Assembly: GCA_003586115.2 (NCBI GenBank)
Contig: QVOM02000025.1
Coordinates: forward strand, 43,134,522-43,198,521
Direction of reading: 5' to 3'
Source of the DNA: Salvator merianae
Lineage: Eukaryota > Chordata > Lepidosauria > Squamata > Teiidae
Length of the DNA stretch: 64,000 bases
In this document: piece by piece, positions 10,074-20,575 of the stretch
Layout of the letters: every line of letters starts with the position of its first letter
Numbering within the stretch: position 1 is the first letter of the stretch
Made by a program: the position numbers and the translations under genes
The notes under the pieces: model-generated
Seen by the model: only the letters and a program-made list of their open reading frames with translations
What the model was told of the DNA's origin: nothing
Database searches by the model: none

Positions 10074-10505
10074 TTGGCCCTTTCTGCATGGGATGCTAGG
10101 AAAGGGTCCAGAGGTTTCCCTTCTGTACACCAGTTCAGGATAAGAGAAGCCTCACTCCCTGTTAGCATGCTCTGTCCAAATAGAAGGAAGCATAGAATGG
10201 GATGGGACACTCAGAATCTTGATTTATCCTGCTCTACTAGGAGACCTCAATAACCAGGTCTGCCAGAATGTTACTGTGGCTGGCCAAGACAGGGCATCCT
10301 ATGGGGACCCATATCAGCAATTTGGTAGGGAATGCCACCAAAATGGGGGTCCTGGGAACTTTTATTCTTGGCCTTCAGAGCCAATGGTGGAGGCTGGGGT
10401 GGGATGGACCACTCCAATTAAGATGGCCTTGTCCCATGCTTGGACAACCTGTCCCAGGTGGGACAAGTTGTATACCCTGGGCCAGGGTGTCCCATTGACA
10501 GTTGT
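10074..10505 (-). mobile_element. Family A inverted-repeat element, minus orientation, incomplete
   Basis: One end is recognisable (GGCCCTTTCTGCATGGGATG at 10074). On the minus strand the interior carries 'attttggtggca' and 'gcagacctggttattgaggt', the same internal landmarks as the copies at 12754 and 31206. The other end is not clear. Confidence 0.5.
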
Positions 10506-11296
10506 TTTGATTCTTCCAGAAGCCAGATCCTCTGAAAATTGACGTCGTAGCTATGTCTGAAAGCTTAGGTTCTCAGAAAAACTATAGAACATGGCACAAT
10601 AGCCCAAAAACTACTACAAGTGAGATTGAAACCGGCCATGAAAGCCCACATTCTACCATTACAGAAGCTGAAACTGCAACTAAAAAAAGTCCTGCCGTCT
10701 TTAGAAATGCATTTAAAAAGCACACTAGGGCTGCATTCCGACACGGCATTTAATCAGTTTACAGGCCGTCTTCAGTTCCCGCTGTCCCGACATGATCTTG
10801 CCGTTCCGTAATTTTTATGGATTAAATTGGCGAAATCCGGATTACTTTGTCTTCGGATTTAATGAACTCTCAAGCCGTTCCAGATCGCTAGCGCGCTTTA
10901 CTTTGTGCTGTGGGCACGGGGAAAGCGATAATTTGAGAGGGACCATACTGTTTTGGGGGGCATGCAGAGGGAGGGATCCCCATTTTGTGCCGTCCAATGA
11001 CAGACTTTGTGGGTGGGCAGGAAGCACATTAGTTTCCTCTGCCTCCATTATCCCCCCTTCCCTCACTGCCAGGGGAAAAGAAATCGTCCTCCTTCTTTGC
11101 TAAGCTGCGGTCCTGCCAGGAAGAAATTAAAGGCTTTCTCCACTTCCGTCTGCTCTTTAAAGGAAAAAATAAACTGCGCCTGGAGTTTTGCCTGGTCAGC
11201 ACACAGTTAAAAATAGTAGAGCCCCCCCACATTCCCTCCCCACTTTTTCCCTTTGTTATGGACCTCTCCCGCTACTTTTAAATTGCGCAGTTGCGC

Positions 11297-11390
11297 TAAA
11301 GTGAATCAGCAGGATAGCAGAACTGTGAATTTCAAAAGCTTACTTAAAGTGAAACAGCAGGATAGCAGAACTGCGCATTTCAAAAGCTTA
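11297..11390 (+). repeat. 48-bp tandem duplication inside the inserted element
   Basis: 'taaagtgaatcagcaggata' with 'gcagaactgtgaatttcaaa' is followed 48 bp later by the same words with few changes. Confidence 0.85.
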
Positions 11391-11550
11391 GTTTTTTAAA
11401 GTTCATAGTTTTAAAGTGAACGTAGTTTTTAAGTTCTGCTTCGGTAGACAGAGGCTGCAGGGAGGAGCAAATGGCGAATGACTGGTAATGCTGCCAAGTT
11501 AATCTATGTTCTGAGGCAGCAGTGGGGACATTCAGAGAACGGAGCTTGAC

Positions 11551-11599
11551 TTTCCCGCCCCTGTGACGTCAAGGTTTGAACGTTGGGACTGCAGCCAAT
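11551..11599. promoter_or_regulatory. Promoter-like motif cluster (E2F, CRE, CCAAT words)
   Basis: Within 50 bp there are TTTCCCGC (11551-11558), the palindromic CRE word TGACGTCA (11564-11571) and CCAAT (11595-11599), in the CpG-rich inserted element. These are exact words for E2F, CREB/ATF and NF-Y sites, but occupancy is unknown and short words occur by chance. Confidence 0.3.
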
Positions 11600-12066
11600 C
11601 GCTGACTGCATAGGGAGGAGAATTTGATGAGGGGTGGAGGCAGAAAGGGTACTGCCAAGCACGGGAAATATCAGTGTGGGAACGAGCAAGTACGAATTGA
11701 CTCCGTGTTAAATTGTAACTGTGGGAATGACCAGAAGACGAATTCACTGCGTGTACTCTTCTATACGGGTTACATTGACGATGTCCGACCGCGGCCTAGA
11801 CTTCTTATAATAATACAGAGTGGGGAAAGAGAGACTTGAGTTTGATTTTGACTAGAATGATTTTGTTTGCAAACAAAAAAAAGAGGCGGAGATTTCATAC
11901 CCAGTGGCCAATGAGTGAGCAGCACCACTTGCAGTCATGGTAGCTTTTCTTTTGAAGGGAATAGGATCCACTTCGGATGAGTTTTTAGCTGAATATGCAA
12001 ATACGTTTGGAAGACTTTTTTTCTATGCACCTAGGAATTATTCGCTCATTTTATTCGGTGATTTAA

Positions 12067-12753
12067 AAAATCTGTAGTATAATCATACTCTGACTGACTT
12101 AACATAGCCTTCAGTTTCCCACAAGAAAGAGATGTGTGCAAATTTTGGGAAATGAGGAGTATCTCTTTCTCATTATTTTAATAATTTTGATTTGTTTAAA
12201 AATGACATCAGTTTCTTCATGGGATAAGATTATAATTGTATTTCAAAGTGGCTCTCTTGGAACATTCTAGAACAGATTATGTTCTTAAATACTCAGTCCT
12301 TTACTTGTTTTAACACCATTAAACCTGTGTTTGAAGTTACTGGAATTTGTTAAAAATTTGATAATGCCTAAGCAGATAAGAGATTATATGCCTTACATAT
12401 ATATTTGAAGGGTTTATTCCAGCTTGGGCACTCTGCATTAATTGGCCACCTACAATGAGCAATGTTTAATATTTTAAACTTTTTTTTCCATGCTAGTATC
12501 TAGGCAGACCACTGTTATAAGTATTCGTTTAACAAAATCAGCTAACTTTGGAAAACATTTAAACAGTGGTGTGCTACTTGTGTGTGTCATATTTCATTAA
12601 TCTCACTTCTACAGTCAGGTTGTATACATTGGTAATAAATAGCCTTTCAAGGAGCACATTGAGATTAACTGAGAGAAATTTGCCCTTAGTAATACAGAAT
12701 AACATTTGAAGGGGGAAAAAGTTGCCTCAGTGAAACATATGAAAAATATCATA
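12067..12753. other. Unassigned AT-rich stretch
   Basis: No gene or repeat recognised. Confidence 0.5.
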
Positions 12754-13115
12754 GGCCTTTTCTGCACTTACCTGCTCTTACTCGGAATAGCAGGCCCACT
12801 GATCCCAGCCACCATCTGTACCGATGGCGCTGATCTAGATCATCCCACGCCATGGCCTCAGAAGCTTGTGTGAACTTTGTGACTGTACCCCCACACCTCT
12901 GAGGGCTGAGGGAGGAGTATTTTGGTGGTGCAGTACGGTGAGGCACTGACACGCACCCCTCGGTAGTCCTGAGCATGAGAAGCATGCCTTCTGCATGCCT
13001 CCTGTGTTCTGGATCAGGGCCACTGGTCCATTGGTAGACCTGATTAAATGTTTCTATCAGTGATCCAGATGAAGGCCTCTGTAAGCTGGATCGCGGTCTG
13101 TCCAATGCAGACAGA
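12754..13115 (+). mobile_element. Family A inverted-repeat element, left part
   Basis: Left end GGCCTTTTCTGCACTTACCT, then interior landmarks of family A ('attttggtggtgcag' near 12920, 'ggtagacctgatt' near 13032, 'agtgatccagat' near 13060). Its own right end is not seen; a family B element begins at 13116, so the two may form one composite with the right end at 13821. Confidence 0.6.
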
Positions 13116-13821
13116 GGGCATTTTTGCACTTACCACCATAGAATGGGATAATTATCCCATCCTAAGATGGAATTGACCATGCACCATGGACACCGTCCAC
13201 ACTGTGTGGCTGGTAACCTTACCTGAAGCAGGCTACCAGCAGATCCTCACCATGACAGCAGCCGGGAAGTGTCTGGCTGCTGCCATGGCAACAGGCAGCA
13301 CACAGGCACTTGCAGGCATGATGCCCCGATAGGGCCCATGCGATTGAGTCCGGGCAATGCCCCGATTGGGCCTGGGCAATGCTCCAATTTGGCCCGATCA
13401 CACAGGCCTGATTGGGGCATCGCCCTGGCCCAATCACGCAGGTCCGATTGGGCAATTATGTAGGCACGATTGGGACATCACGCAGCTGCAGCTGCGGCAG
13501 CCAAGAAAAGTGCAGACATACCTTACCAGAAGCTGGATATCAGCTCCCCGTAAGACTGTGGAGCACAAATTAGTGCTCTACAGCTAATTGCAATCAGGAG
13601 CAGCTGTAGCTTGCTCCCAGCTGCCCAGGCCTCTGCACAGTGCGGAAGCACTTGGCTAACAAGCGTTGTTGACGCTGGCTAGCAAAAAGTGTGAATTGGC
13701 TCAGAGTGGACTAGAAGAAAGGCAGTGGCTCATAGATCTGGATTAATGTGCAGATCTATGAGCCCTAGATGTATACTACATGGGTCCTTAATAAGCATCA
13801 AGGGTCTGTGCAGAAAGGGCC
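13116..13821 (+). mobile_element. Family B inverted-repeat element
   Basis: Left end GGGCATTTTTGCACTTACCA, right end complement of GGCCCTTTCTGCACAGACCC. The 'accttagaatgggataat...ccatcctaag' motif, 'gccatggcaac' words, and a hairpin with arms GTGGAGCAC (13558-13566) and GTGCTCTAC (13573-13581) are shared with copies at 52840 and 60760. Non-coding. A run of 'cccgattgggc'-like short repeats fills 13320-13470. Confidence 0.65.
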
Positions 13822-14613
13822 TTAGAAAATGATTGTACAATGTTAAACTAACCTAGGTAAACTTGTAATCGTGTTAAAATTGCCTAATTTTTTTCTTTTG
13901 CTTTTTTCAAGTCTCAACTCGATATTTCTTAATGTGATGCATATAACAATATATGTTTTTATAATCATGATGGAAGGGATACCATGTAAGACAGGAGTTC
14001 TGCAGGGCCTATTTGGCAGATGAGAGAACCTAGTCAAGAAACTTGCCTAACGAACAGAATTTATTAAAACAAATAATCTTTTAATTCACACATGGGAGCC
14101 TCAGGGGCTGCATGTGGTTCTTGGAGACCTTCAGTGTGGTATGTGGAGCTTTCCAAACCATGCTTGCCACAAATTCCAGCTCAACCTCTACTAATGAATT
14201 TTGCTGCCTCTTCAAGATTGCACTGTCAAAAATTATTCTTCTCATGCTTATCCAAAGAGTCCATCAGGATATAGAAAGGAGTAAAGAACGAAGATAAAAG
14301 GCAAAAATTCCCTATGCTTGCTGCTGAATAGATGGATACATCCAGAAATGTTGAGGACTGAAAGTGGGAATTTGTGCTGCAATGCAAATACTTTGCCACT
14401 GAGCTAGAGGGTAAGTACAATTCAATCAAATCTTCTATTAATTGACTATTAATTCTGTTTTGAAAATTTGTTCTGTAGATAGTAAAAAAATCCCTATGCT
14501 CTAATGCTCAAGACAAATATGCATTCCCTTGGAGTGAGGTCAGATATAGGAAAGTTAGTCCAGTTCGTACTTGCCTGAAGTGGAAAATTAATGTAAAGGC
14601 ATCTCTTCCCAAA
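13822..14613. other. Unassigned stretch
   Basis: No recognisable feature. Confidence 0.5.
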
Positions 14614-15247
14614 GGGCATTTCTGCATTTACTGTTGATCTGGTGTAGCTAAAGGTCTAGTGGCTCCCTTCCCCTGCTAGTATGCTCCATCTGTATTGGAT
14701 AGAGCATAGACCAGAGTAGGTGGCCCCAAATGGCCACTACGGTCCTTTCTGCGCTGGACCTTATTCCAGATTATATCCCGGAATAGGAGCCTGCCATTCA
14801 CATGCTAGCACAGACTATGGCAGGTCCCTGGGGCTTGTCATAGTCTGCACTAGCATGTGGATGGCAAGTCTCTATTCTGGGATATAATCCAGAAAAAAGG
14901 CCTAGAGCAGAAAGGGCCCTAGTCCAGTATACCAGCATATTAGCTGGCATAATATACTGGCATATTAGCACCTGGTAAACTAGACCACCGAGCAGTGCAG
15001 AAGGCACATGCCTCCAGGGTCGGGTTTACTAGGAAACTCGACCTTGTTCCAAAGCCAGGAACATTCACCCCTGGCTGTCAGAGTCTTCGGAAGCTGGCTC
15101 CAAAGTTCATGTGAGCTTCAGGGCTGGTGCACGGCCTGTCCTGAAACAGCTGTCCAAATACAGATGGCTTTGTTCTAGGATACGTGGCTTGCTCCAGTAG
15201 AAACAGACCAGCTGGAGCAGTTCACAGAAGGTAAGTATGGAAACTCC
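14614..15247 (+). mobile_element. Family A element split by a nested palindromic MITE
   Basis: Left end GGGCATTTCTGCATTTACTG; right end complement of GGAGTTTCCATACTTACCTT. Internal words 'aagttcatgtgagcttcagg' and 'cctgtcctgaaac' match the family A copies at 800 and 31350. The interior is interrupted at 14740-14918. Confidence 0.6.
14740..14918. mobile_element. Palindromic MITE (family D), CTA duplication
   Basis: A 179-bp foldback: left half '...ctttctgcgctggacctta', 'ttccagattatatcccggaa', 'gctagcacagactatggca' is mirrored by the right half ending '...gagcagaaaggg'. CTA flanks both ends (14737-14739 and 14919-14921). Relatives occur at 54852, 58383 and 60237. A 3-bp duplication and the GCAGAAAGG end suggest PIF/Harbinger-like mobilisation by a helper not in this window. 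Confidence 0.8.
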
Positions 15248-16349
15248 GCAAATCACATAAGCTGCCTTTTCATATCAGAAAGTGTTGTAATATGAAATTT
15301 CACAGGATGTCATTCGAAAAGCCTGGTATGAATGTGTTTTTGCATGCAGTTTGCATGAACTTTGCACAAGCAGCCCCCAACCAAGTATAGTTTGTGCAAA
15401 CATTGTTTACATGCACTGTGAAAATCACATACTATTTTCTGCCCTAATGCAAGTTTTCTACTTCTAGCATGTACTTTAAGTAAGAAGGAACTAGTGATCT
15501 GGCTCTGAGCATCCCTCTTTAAATCTCACGTCAATCATAGGTTCATTGGATAGTGTCAAGTAAGTCACTGGCAAGTTTCTCACACATATGCAGCACATGC
15601 TACAGGGAATGCTCCTAGGCTGGAATGGACCAGACCGGAACACTTTCACCGGCCTAGGAGTGGGCTGGACAGTCATCACTTTTGGAGCCTGGTGCACAGG
15701 CCCACCAGGGTCAGGAATGGGCCAGGGACCACTTCTGTCACTGTAGTTTTTCTACACAGCAGCAAGAGAACAATTCTGGACTGTGATGCATTTGCAGCTT
15801 TGGAAATAGAGTGTTCCCTGGCAAGGATTTTGCTCTCAAGAGTAGGCCAATCGTGGGCAACCTGCAGGCTCCCAGCATTCTTTGAGCCTACAGTGCTGAG
15901 CAGGCATTCTATGCCTAGAACCTTGCAGGCACAGTCCCAGAGGGCCATGTGAAACTTATCACTAGTCTCAATTCCATTCTGGAAATAATAGAAATAATGT
16001 ATTTGCAGTGCAAATGCAATCAAAATGATCAAGCACTTACAGATTCCCAGTGGAATCTGGTGGGAAACTGGTGGAAAAGACTTGCTCATTCAATCAAATC
16101 ATTTTTGCAGTGTAAATTAGTTCTATTTATTTGCTCTTGACCCAGTTCTTAAAACTCTAACTAGTAGTTAAGCATATATTGAGCTATTACACAAGATTAG
16201 AGAAGGATGCCTTCTATTTATTTGTTTAAGATATTAATACACTTTCTTTTTCCTCGGTAGAGCCTACAAAACCCCCAAGCACTCTTTGCAAGAGATGTGC
16301 ACAAAAATCTCAGTTTTGGCTAACTTGGCTCTCCCCTATATTGGTGTAG
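15248..16349. other. Unassigned stretch
   Basis: Contains overlapping antisense frames (about 15676-16089) without recognisable domains and no repeat boundary that I can place. Confidence 0.45.
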
Positions 16350-19135
16350 TGGTACAGAAAAAAAGAAGATAAATATGATGTCATAGGCATTATGGAAACC
16401 TGGTGGGATAACGCACATGAATGGAACACGGATATTGAAGGCTACAACTTATTTTTGCGAAACAGACTTAACAAAAGAGGAGGGGGTATTGCACTGTATG
16501 TTAAAAAAGCATTTGTCTCCTCAGAGATTCAGGTTTCAGAGAATGGAAGCCCGGTAGAATCTGTCTGGGTAAGAATTCAAGGAGAGAACAACAGAAAGGA
16601 CACCATTGTAGGAGTTTATTACAGGTCCCCTGGACAAACAGAAGATATGGATGCTCTCTTTCTAGATCAGATGGCTAAACTCTCAAGAAAGCATGACATA
16701 GTGCTTATGGGAGATTTTAACTATCCAGACATTTGTTGGGAATCCCTCTCAGGCAAAAGTCACAAGTCTAATAAGTTCTTATCCTCTCTTGCTGACAACT
16801 TCATCTACCAAAAGGTGGAGGAGAAAACAAGAGGACTGGCTATCCTCGATCTAATTCTTACCAACAGAGAGGAAATGGTTGAGGAAATCAGAGTTTCTGG
16901 GACCTTAGGAGGCAGTGACCATGCTATCCTTAAATTCTGGATAATAAGGGAAGGAAAGCCTGAGAGGACTCAGACTTCAAAGTTGGACTTCAGACGGGCG
17001 GATTTTGATGGACTCAGAAGGAGGGTAGGAAGGATAAAATGGCTGAATGTACTAAAGGATAGAAATGTCCAAGAAGGATGGGATACTTTGCGAAATGCAA
17101 TACTAGAAGCACAGTCTTTAACAATTCCTCAAAGAAAGAAGAACGGGAAGCATCTAAAGAGACCAGGGTGGATAAACCCAAAACTTAAAAACTTGCTAAA
17201 GAGGAAAAAAGAAATGTTCAAGAAATGGAAGGAGGGGTATATATCTAAAGAAGAATATAATGTAGTCTGCACAAACTGCAGGGCAAGTATCAGAAAAGCT
17301 AAAGCTAGAAATGAATTGAGGCTTGCAAGAGAGACTAAAAACAATAAAAAAGGGTTTTGGGGATATGTCAAAAGCAAAAGAAAAGTTAAAGAGGCTATAG
17401 GATGTTTACAGAGTGAAAATGGTGAATTGATAAAAAATGATATTGAGAAGGCTGAGCTTCTGAACTCCTATTTTGTATCTGTTTTCTCTAAGAAAGATAG
17501 CGTAACAGCAACTGACCTTCGTTGTGCTAGTGAAGGAATAAGAGAATCAAAGCACATAATCGAAACAGAGAGGGTAAGGGAATACTTAGCTAATTTAAAT
17601 GAATTTAAGTCTCCAGGTCCAGATGGATTACATCCTAGGGTACTGAAGGAATTAGCAGGGGTTATTGCTGAACCACTTGCTGTAATTTTGAAAATTCATG
17701 GAGAACAGGAGAAGTCCCAGATGATTGGAGAAGGGCAAATGTTGTCCCTATCTTCAAAAAAGGGAAGAAGGCGGACCCAGGGAACTACAGGCCTGTTAGC
17801 CTGACTTCAATACCAGGAAAGATTTTTGAACAAAGTATTAAACAACATGTATGCCAGCATCTGGACGGGAATTCAGTAATTAACCGTAGTCAACATGGGT
17901 TTGTAACAAACAAGTCATGTCAGACTAATCTAATTTCATTCTATGACAAAATCACTGAATGGGTTGACCAGGGAAATGCCGTAGACATAGTATATCTTGA
18001 CTTCAGCAAAGCATTTGACAAAGTATCTCATACCATCCTCATTGAAAAAATGATCAGATATGGGATTGACAAGGTAACTGTTAGGTGGGTTCATAACTGG
18101 CTTAGTGATCGTACTCAAAGAGTGGTTATAAATGGCTGCACATCCAATTGGAAGAAAGTCTCAAGCGGTGTACCCCAAGGCTCTGTGCTGGGCCCAGTTA
18201 TGTTTAACATTTTTATAAATGATCTGGATGAGGGAGTTGGGGGGAAACTGATCAAATTTGCTGATGACTCAAAGCTAGGGGGGGTTGCTAACACTAGAGA
18301 AGAGAGAGAGGATTCAAAAAGATTTAGAAAAACTTGAACAATGGGCTGCAACTAATAGAATGGTATTTAACAAGGAAAAATGCAAGGTACTACATCTGGG
18401 CAAGAAAAATGAAAAAAACACATATAGAATGGGAGGAATCCGGCTGAGCAGCAGCACATGTGAAAAGGACCTGGGTGTCCTAGTAGATCATCGATTGAAC
18501 ATGAGTCAACAGTGCGAAGCAGCTGCAAAAAAGGCAAACACAATCCTGGGGTGTATTAAGAGAAGCATAGAGTCCAGATCGCGTGAAGTTATTATCCCTC
18601 TCTACTCTGCCTTGGTCAGACCTCATCTGGAGTACTGTGTCCAGTTCTGGGCACCCCAGTTTAAAAAAGACACTTACAAACTGGAGCAGGTTCAAAGGAG
18701 AGCTACCAAGATGGTGAATGGTCTACAAACCATGTCCTATGAGGAACGGTTAAAGGAACTAGGAATGTTTAGCCTACAAAAAAGAAGACTGAGAGGGGAC
18801 ATGATAGCTGTCTACAAATACCTAAAGGGCTGTCACAGTGCAGAAGGATCAGACCTGTTCTCACTTGCACAAGGAAGGACTAGAAGCAACGGGATGAAAC
18901 TGCAGGGGAAAAGATTCAGATTAGATGTTAGAAAAAAATTTATGACAGTAAGGACGATCAACCAGTGGAATAGGTTGCCGCAGGAGGTGGTGAGTTCCCC
19001 TTCGATGGAGGTCTTCAAGCGGAGACTGGATGACCATTTATCGGGGATGGTTTAGGTAATCCTGCATTGAGCAGGGGGTTGGACTTGATGATCCAGGAGG
19101 TCCCTTCCAACTCTATGTTTCTATGTTTCTATGTT
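16350..19135 (+). mobile_element. CR1 LINE, 5'-truncated, intact 3' end
   Basis: The element enters mid-endonuclease (first codons 'KYDVIGIMETWWD'), carries the rest of ORF2 in three consecutive frames, has its ORF2 stop at 19053-19055, a short 3'UTR with 'atccaggaggtcccttccaa', and ends in tandem TTTCTATG units. CR1 LINEs lack poly(A) and end in short 8-bp direct repeats, which fits. No target duplication is evident, also usual for CR1. With only two frame breaks over about 2.7 kb it looks younger than the other retrotransposon pieces here. Confidence 0.95.
16357..19055 (+). pseudogene. CR1 ORF2: endonuclease + reverse transcriptase, frameshifted
   Basis: ORF2p nicks DNA with an APE-type endonuclease and copies element RNA by target-primed reverse transcription. 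Frame 1 (from ATG 16392, an internal Met, to stop 17804): GDFN (residues 107-110), LDLILTN (152-158) and SDH (175-177) are endonuclease blocks; 'SPGPDGLHPRVLKELAG' opens the RT. One base is missing near 17687-17695 ('attttgaaaattcatgg' where an IFKNSW-type reading is expected). Frame 2 then holds 'NYRPVSLTS', LDFSKAFD (17996-18019), [10 protein letters not shown] and the catalytic FADD (18257-18268). A second shift, apparently a 2-nt loss near 18293, moves to frame 3 (18285-19055), with 'CKVLHLGKKN' and the normal C-terminus '...FKRRLDDHLSGMV'. The N-terminal endonuclease part is missing. Not functional as is. Confidence 0.93.
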
Positions 19136-19265
19136 AAATGTTATTCCTTCCTTCTTTCTTACTCAGCTGCACTAGTTCAGTTTTTCTCCAAGGAGAAGCA
19201 TCCATTAGTCAGTGATGATCCATAGATCAGGATCCCCAGAGCGGCAAGGGGAGAGGCAAGACTCA
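19136..19265. other. Short unassigned gap
   Basis: Sequence between the CR1 3' end and the next inverted-repeat element; nothing seen. Confidence 0.5.
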
Positions 19266-19720
19266 GGCCATTTCTGCACTTATCTGGGTCAGGTCAGAAT
19301 CAGTGAGTCTGGATCAGTCAGTCGCATTGATTCTGACCATGGAACAGCGTGGGTGGGATCTGTGCCATCTGCATGGTGGTGCTGATACAGATCAGCCCAC
19401 GCTATGTCCCTGAAGTTTTGGTGGCTGGTCTGAAGACTTTGAGGCTAGGAACAAAAGTTTCTAGCCTCAGATCTCTGGGGGATGCATTTCAGGCATGCAC
19501 ATTGTGGTGCACCAGTGAAATGTGATCCCCACTGTAGTCCAGAACACGGGGGGGGGGGGTTGTCTGCATGTCTACCATGTTCAGGATCAGATCAGTGGGT
19601 CTGCTCATAGACAGCAAGGGGCATGGACACATAGTTCCACATTAACGTTGCAGATTTATGTGGCATAGAACCTTACAATGTAGACACTTAATACGAATTA
19701 AGTGTCTGTGCAGAAAGGGC
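19266..19720 (+). mobile_element. Family A inverted-repeat element, TCA duplication
   Basis: Left end GGCCATTTCTGCACTTATCT, right end complement of GCCCTTTCTGCACAGACACT, with TCA directly outside both ends (19263-19265 and 19721-19723). Interior includes 'ggtggtgctgatacagatca', 'cccacactgtagtcca'-type words and 'aggatcagatcagtgggtct'. Non-coding, 455 bp. Confidence 0.78.
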
Positions 19721-19723
19721 TCA

Positions 19724-20204
19724 AACTGGTTTTCAGTCGATCAAAAAGTGACTGGGGGAAATCAGAGGAAGACTTCCATTTGGAATCTCTCTCCCTTTCC
19801 AATCCTTTTGCAGAAAAATGGGCTGCAATTGACTACTGGTGCTCCAATTCTTAGGTGCAGTGACATATGGCAGGACCACAGCACAATCACAGCACTTTTG
19901 AAGATTTTTAGTGTTGCTTATATTTGGATATATTTACAATATCACAGGTTGGAGGCACAACTCAACTATTCCACCCTATGTAATATCCTTAGAAATCCAT
20001 GTTAATTTAAGTAGACATAAGTCAAATTTATAAACTGCACACTTTTTTCAATTAATTTTGTTTCTTCTCTTTGTTTTTCTTTTTAGATGAAGATTTATTT
20101 AATGTTTTGTGCCATAAAGTCTCTCTCTCTTTTTAATGTTTTGTTTTATGGCACCGTCCTCTGTACTTGTGGATAACAGCAACAACAGAAATGCAACAGT
20201 CTGG
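19724..20204. other. Unassigned stretch
   Basis: AT-rich; a short CT-rich run near 20120. No feature recognised. Confidence 0.5.
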
Positions 20205-20336
20205 GTCATAGAAGCTCCAAAACTTGGGCCTCCAGATATTGTCTCCAGTCATTCAATGACTTTGGCCACACTGACTGGGCTGACGGGAGCTGTAGTGCAA
20301 CAACATCTGGAGGCCCAAGTCTGGGAAGCTCTGTTT
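20205..20336. mobile_element. Palindromic hAT-like MITE
   Basis: 'aaaacttgggcctccagata' near 20219 is mirrored by 'tctggaggcccaagtctggg' near 20311, and the centre has 'gacgggagctgtagtgcaac'. This is the layout of the 'ggcctccagatgttg...gggagttgtag' foldback elements common in reptile genomes. No clear 8-bp duplication remains. Confidence 0.55.
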
Positions 20337-20575
20337 TGGGAGAAAAAGCCTGTCTCCACAGTCACCATGGGAGGCATCTGAGGGCAGGCATCTCTGCAGA
20401 AGTGTCCTTCTCCACACTGTCAGGTGCTTCCTTGTTTCAACAGCAGGCATGTGTGGGTGTCTAAAGAAATGGTGACTATGTCACTTGCTGGGAGAGTACC
20501 ACTTCACAACTTTGCCCTCAAGTACCCCAGGCAGGCAACACATTCTTCAGTGGGCACTTTCTGCTGCTGAACATA

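Larger units (their letters stand above)
10728..11795 (+). mobile_element. ~1.07 kb CpG-rich inserted element (Harbinger-like)
   Basis: It begins GGGCTGCATTCCGACACGG and ends ...GTCCGACCGCGGC, with imperfect terminal complementarity. CTA lies at both junctions (10725-10727 and 11796-11798), and the related copy at 33.1 kb has 'aagcactctagacttc' without the insert, so the insertion is directly supported; ends are certain to within about 2 bp. CpGs are far more frequent than in the surroundings. No transposase frame of useful length. The 5' end and 3-bp duplication resemble the GGGCC...CTGCAC inverted-repeat families, hence the tentative class. Confidence 0.72.
10665..12066 (+). repeat. Host repeat of the 10.7 kb insertion (second copy at 32.8-33.7 kb)
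   Basis: The flanks 10665-10727 and 11796-12066 together match 33050-33690: 'gaagctgaaactgcaactaa', 'ttaaaaagcac', then 'ctagacttc', 'acttgagttt', 'ttttgtttgcaaac', 'gagatttcatacccagtg', 'caatgagtgagcagcac' and 'cattttattc' in the same order. In the 33 kb copy the left part runs straight into the right part. Confidence 0.75.

Noticed and set aside
13269..13463. Repeated 'cccgattgggc' words as a possible CRISPR-like array
   Set aside because: Spacing is irregular, repeats are short and variable, and the genome is eukaryotic. They belong to the interior of a family B element.
15676..16089. 137-codon minus-strand frame
   Set aside because: No known domain, overlapped antisense by another frame, no splice or start context that supports it.
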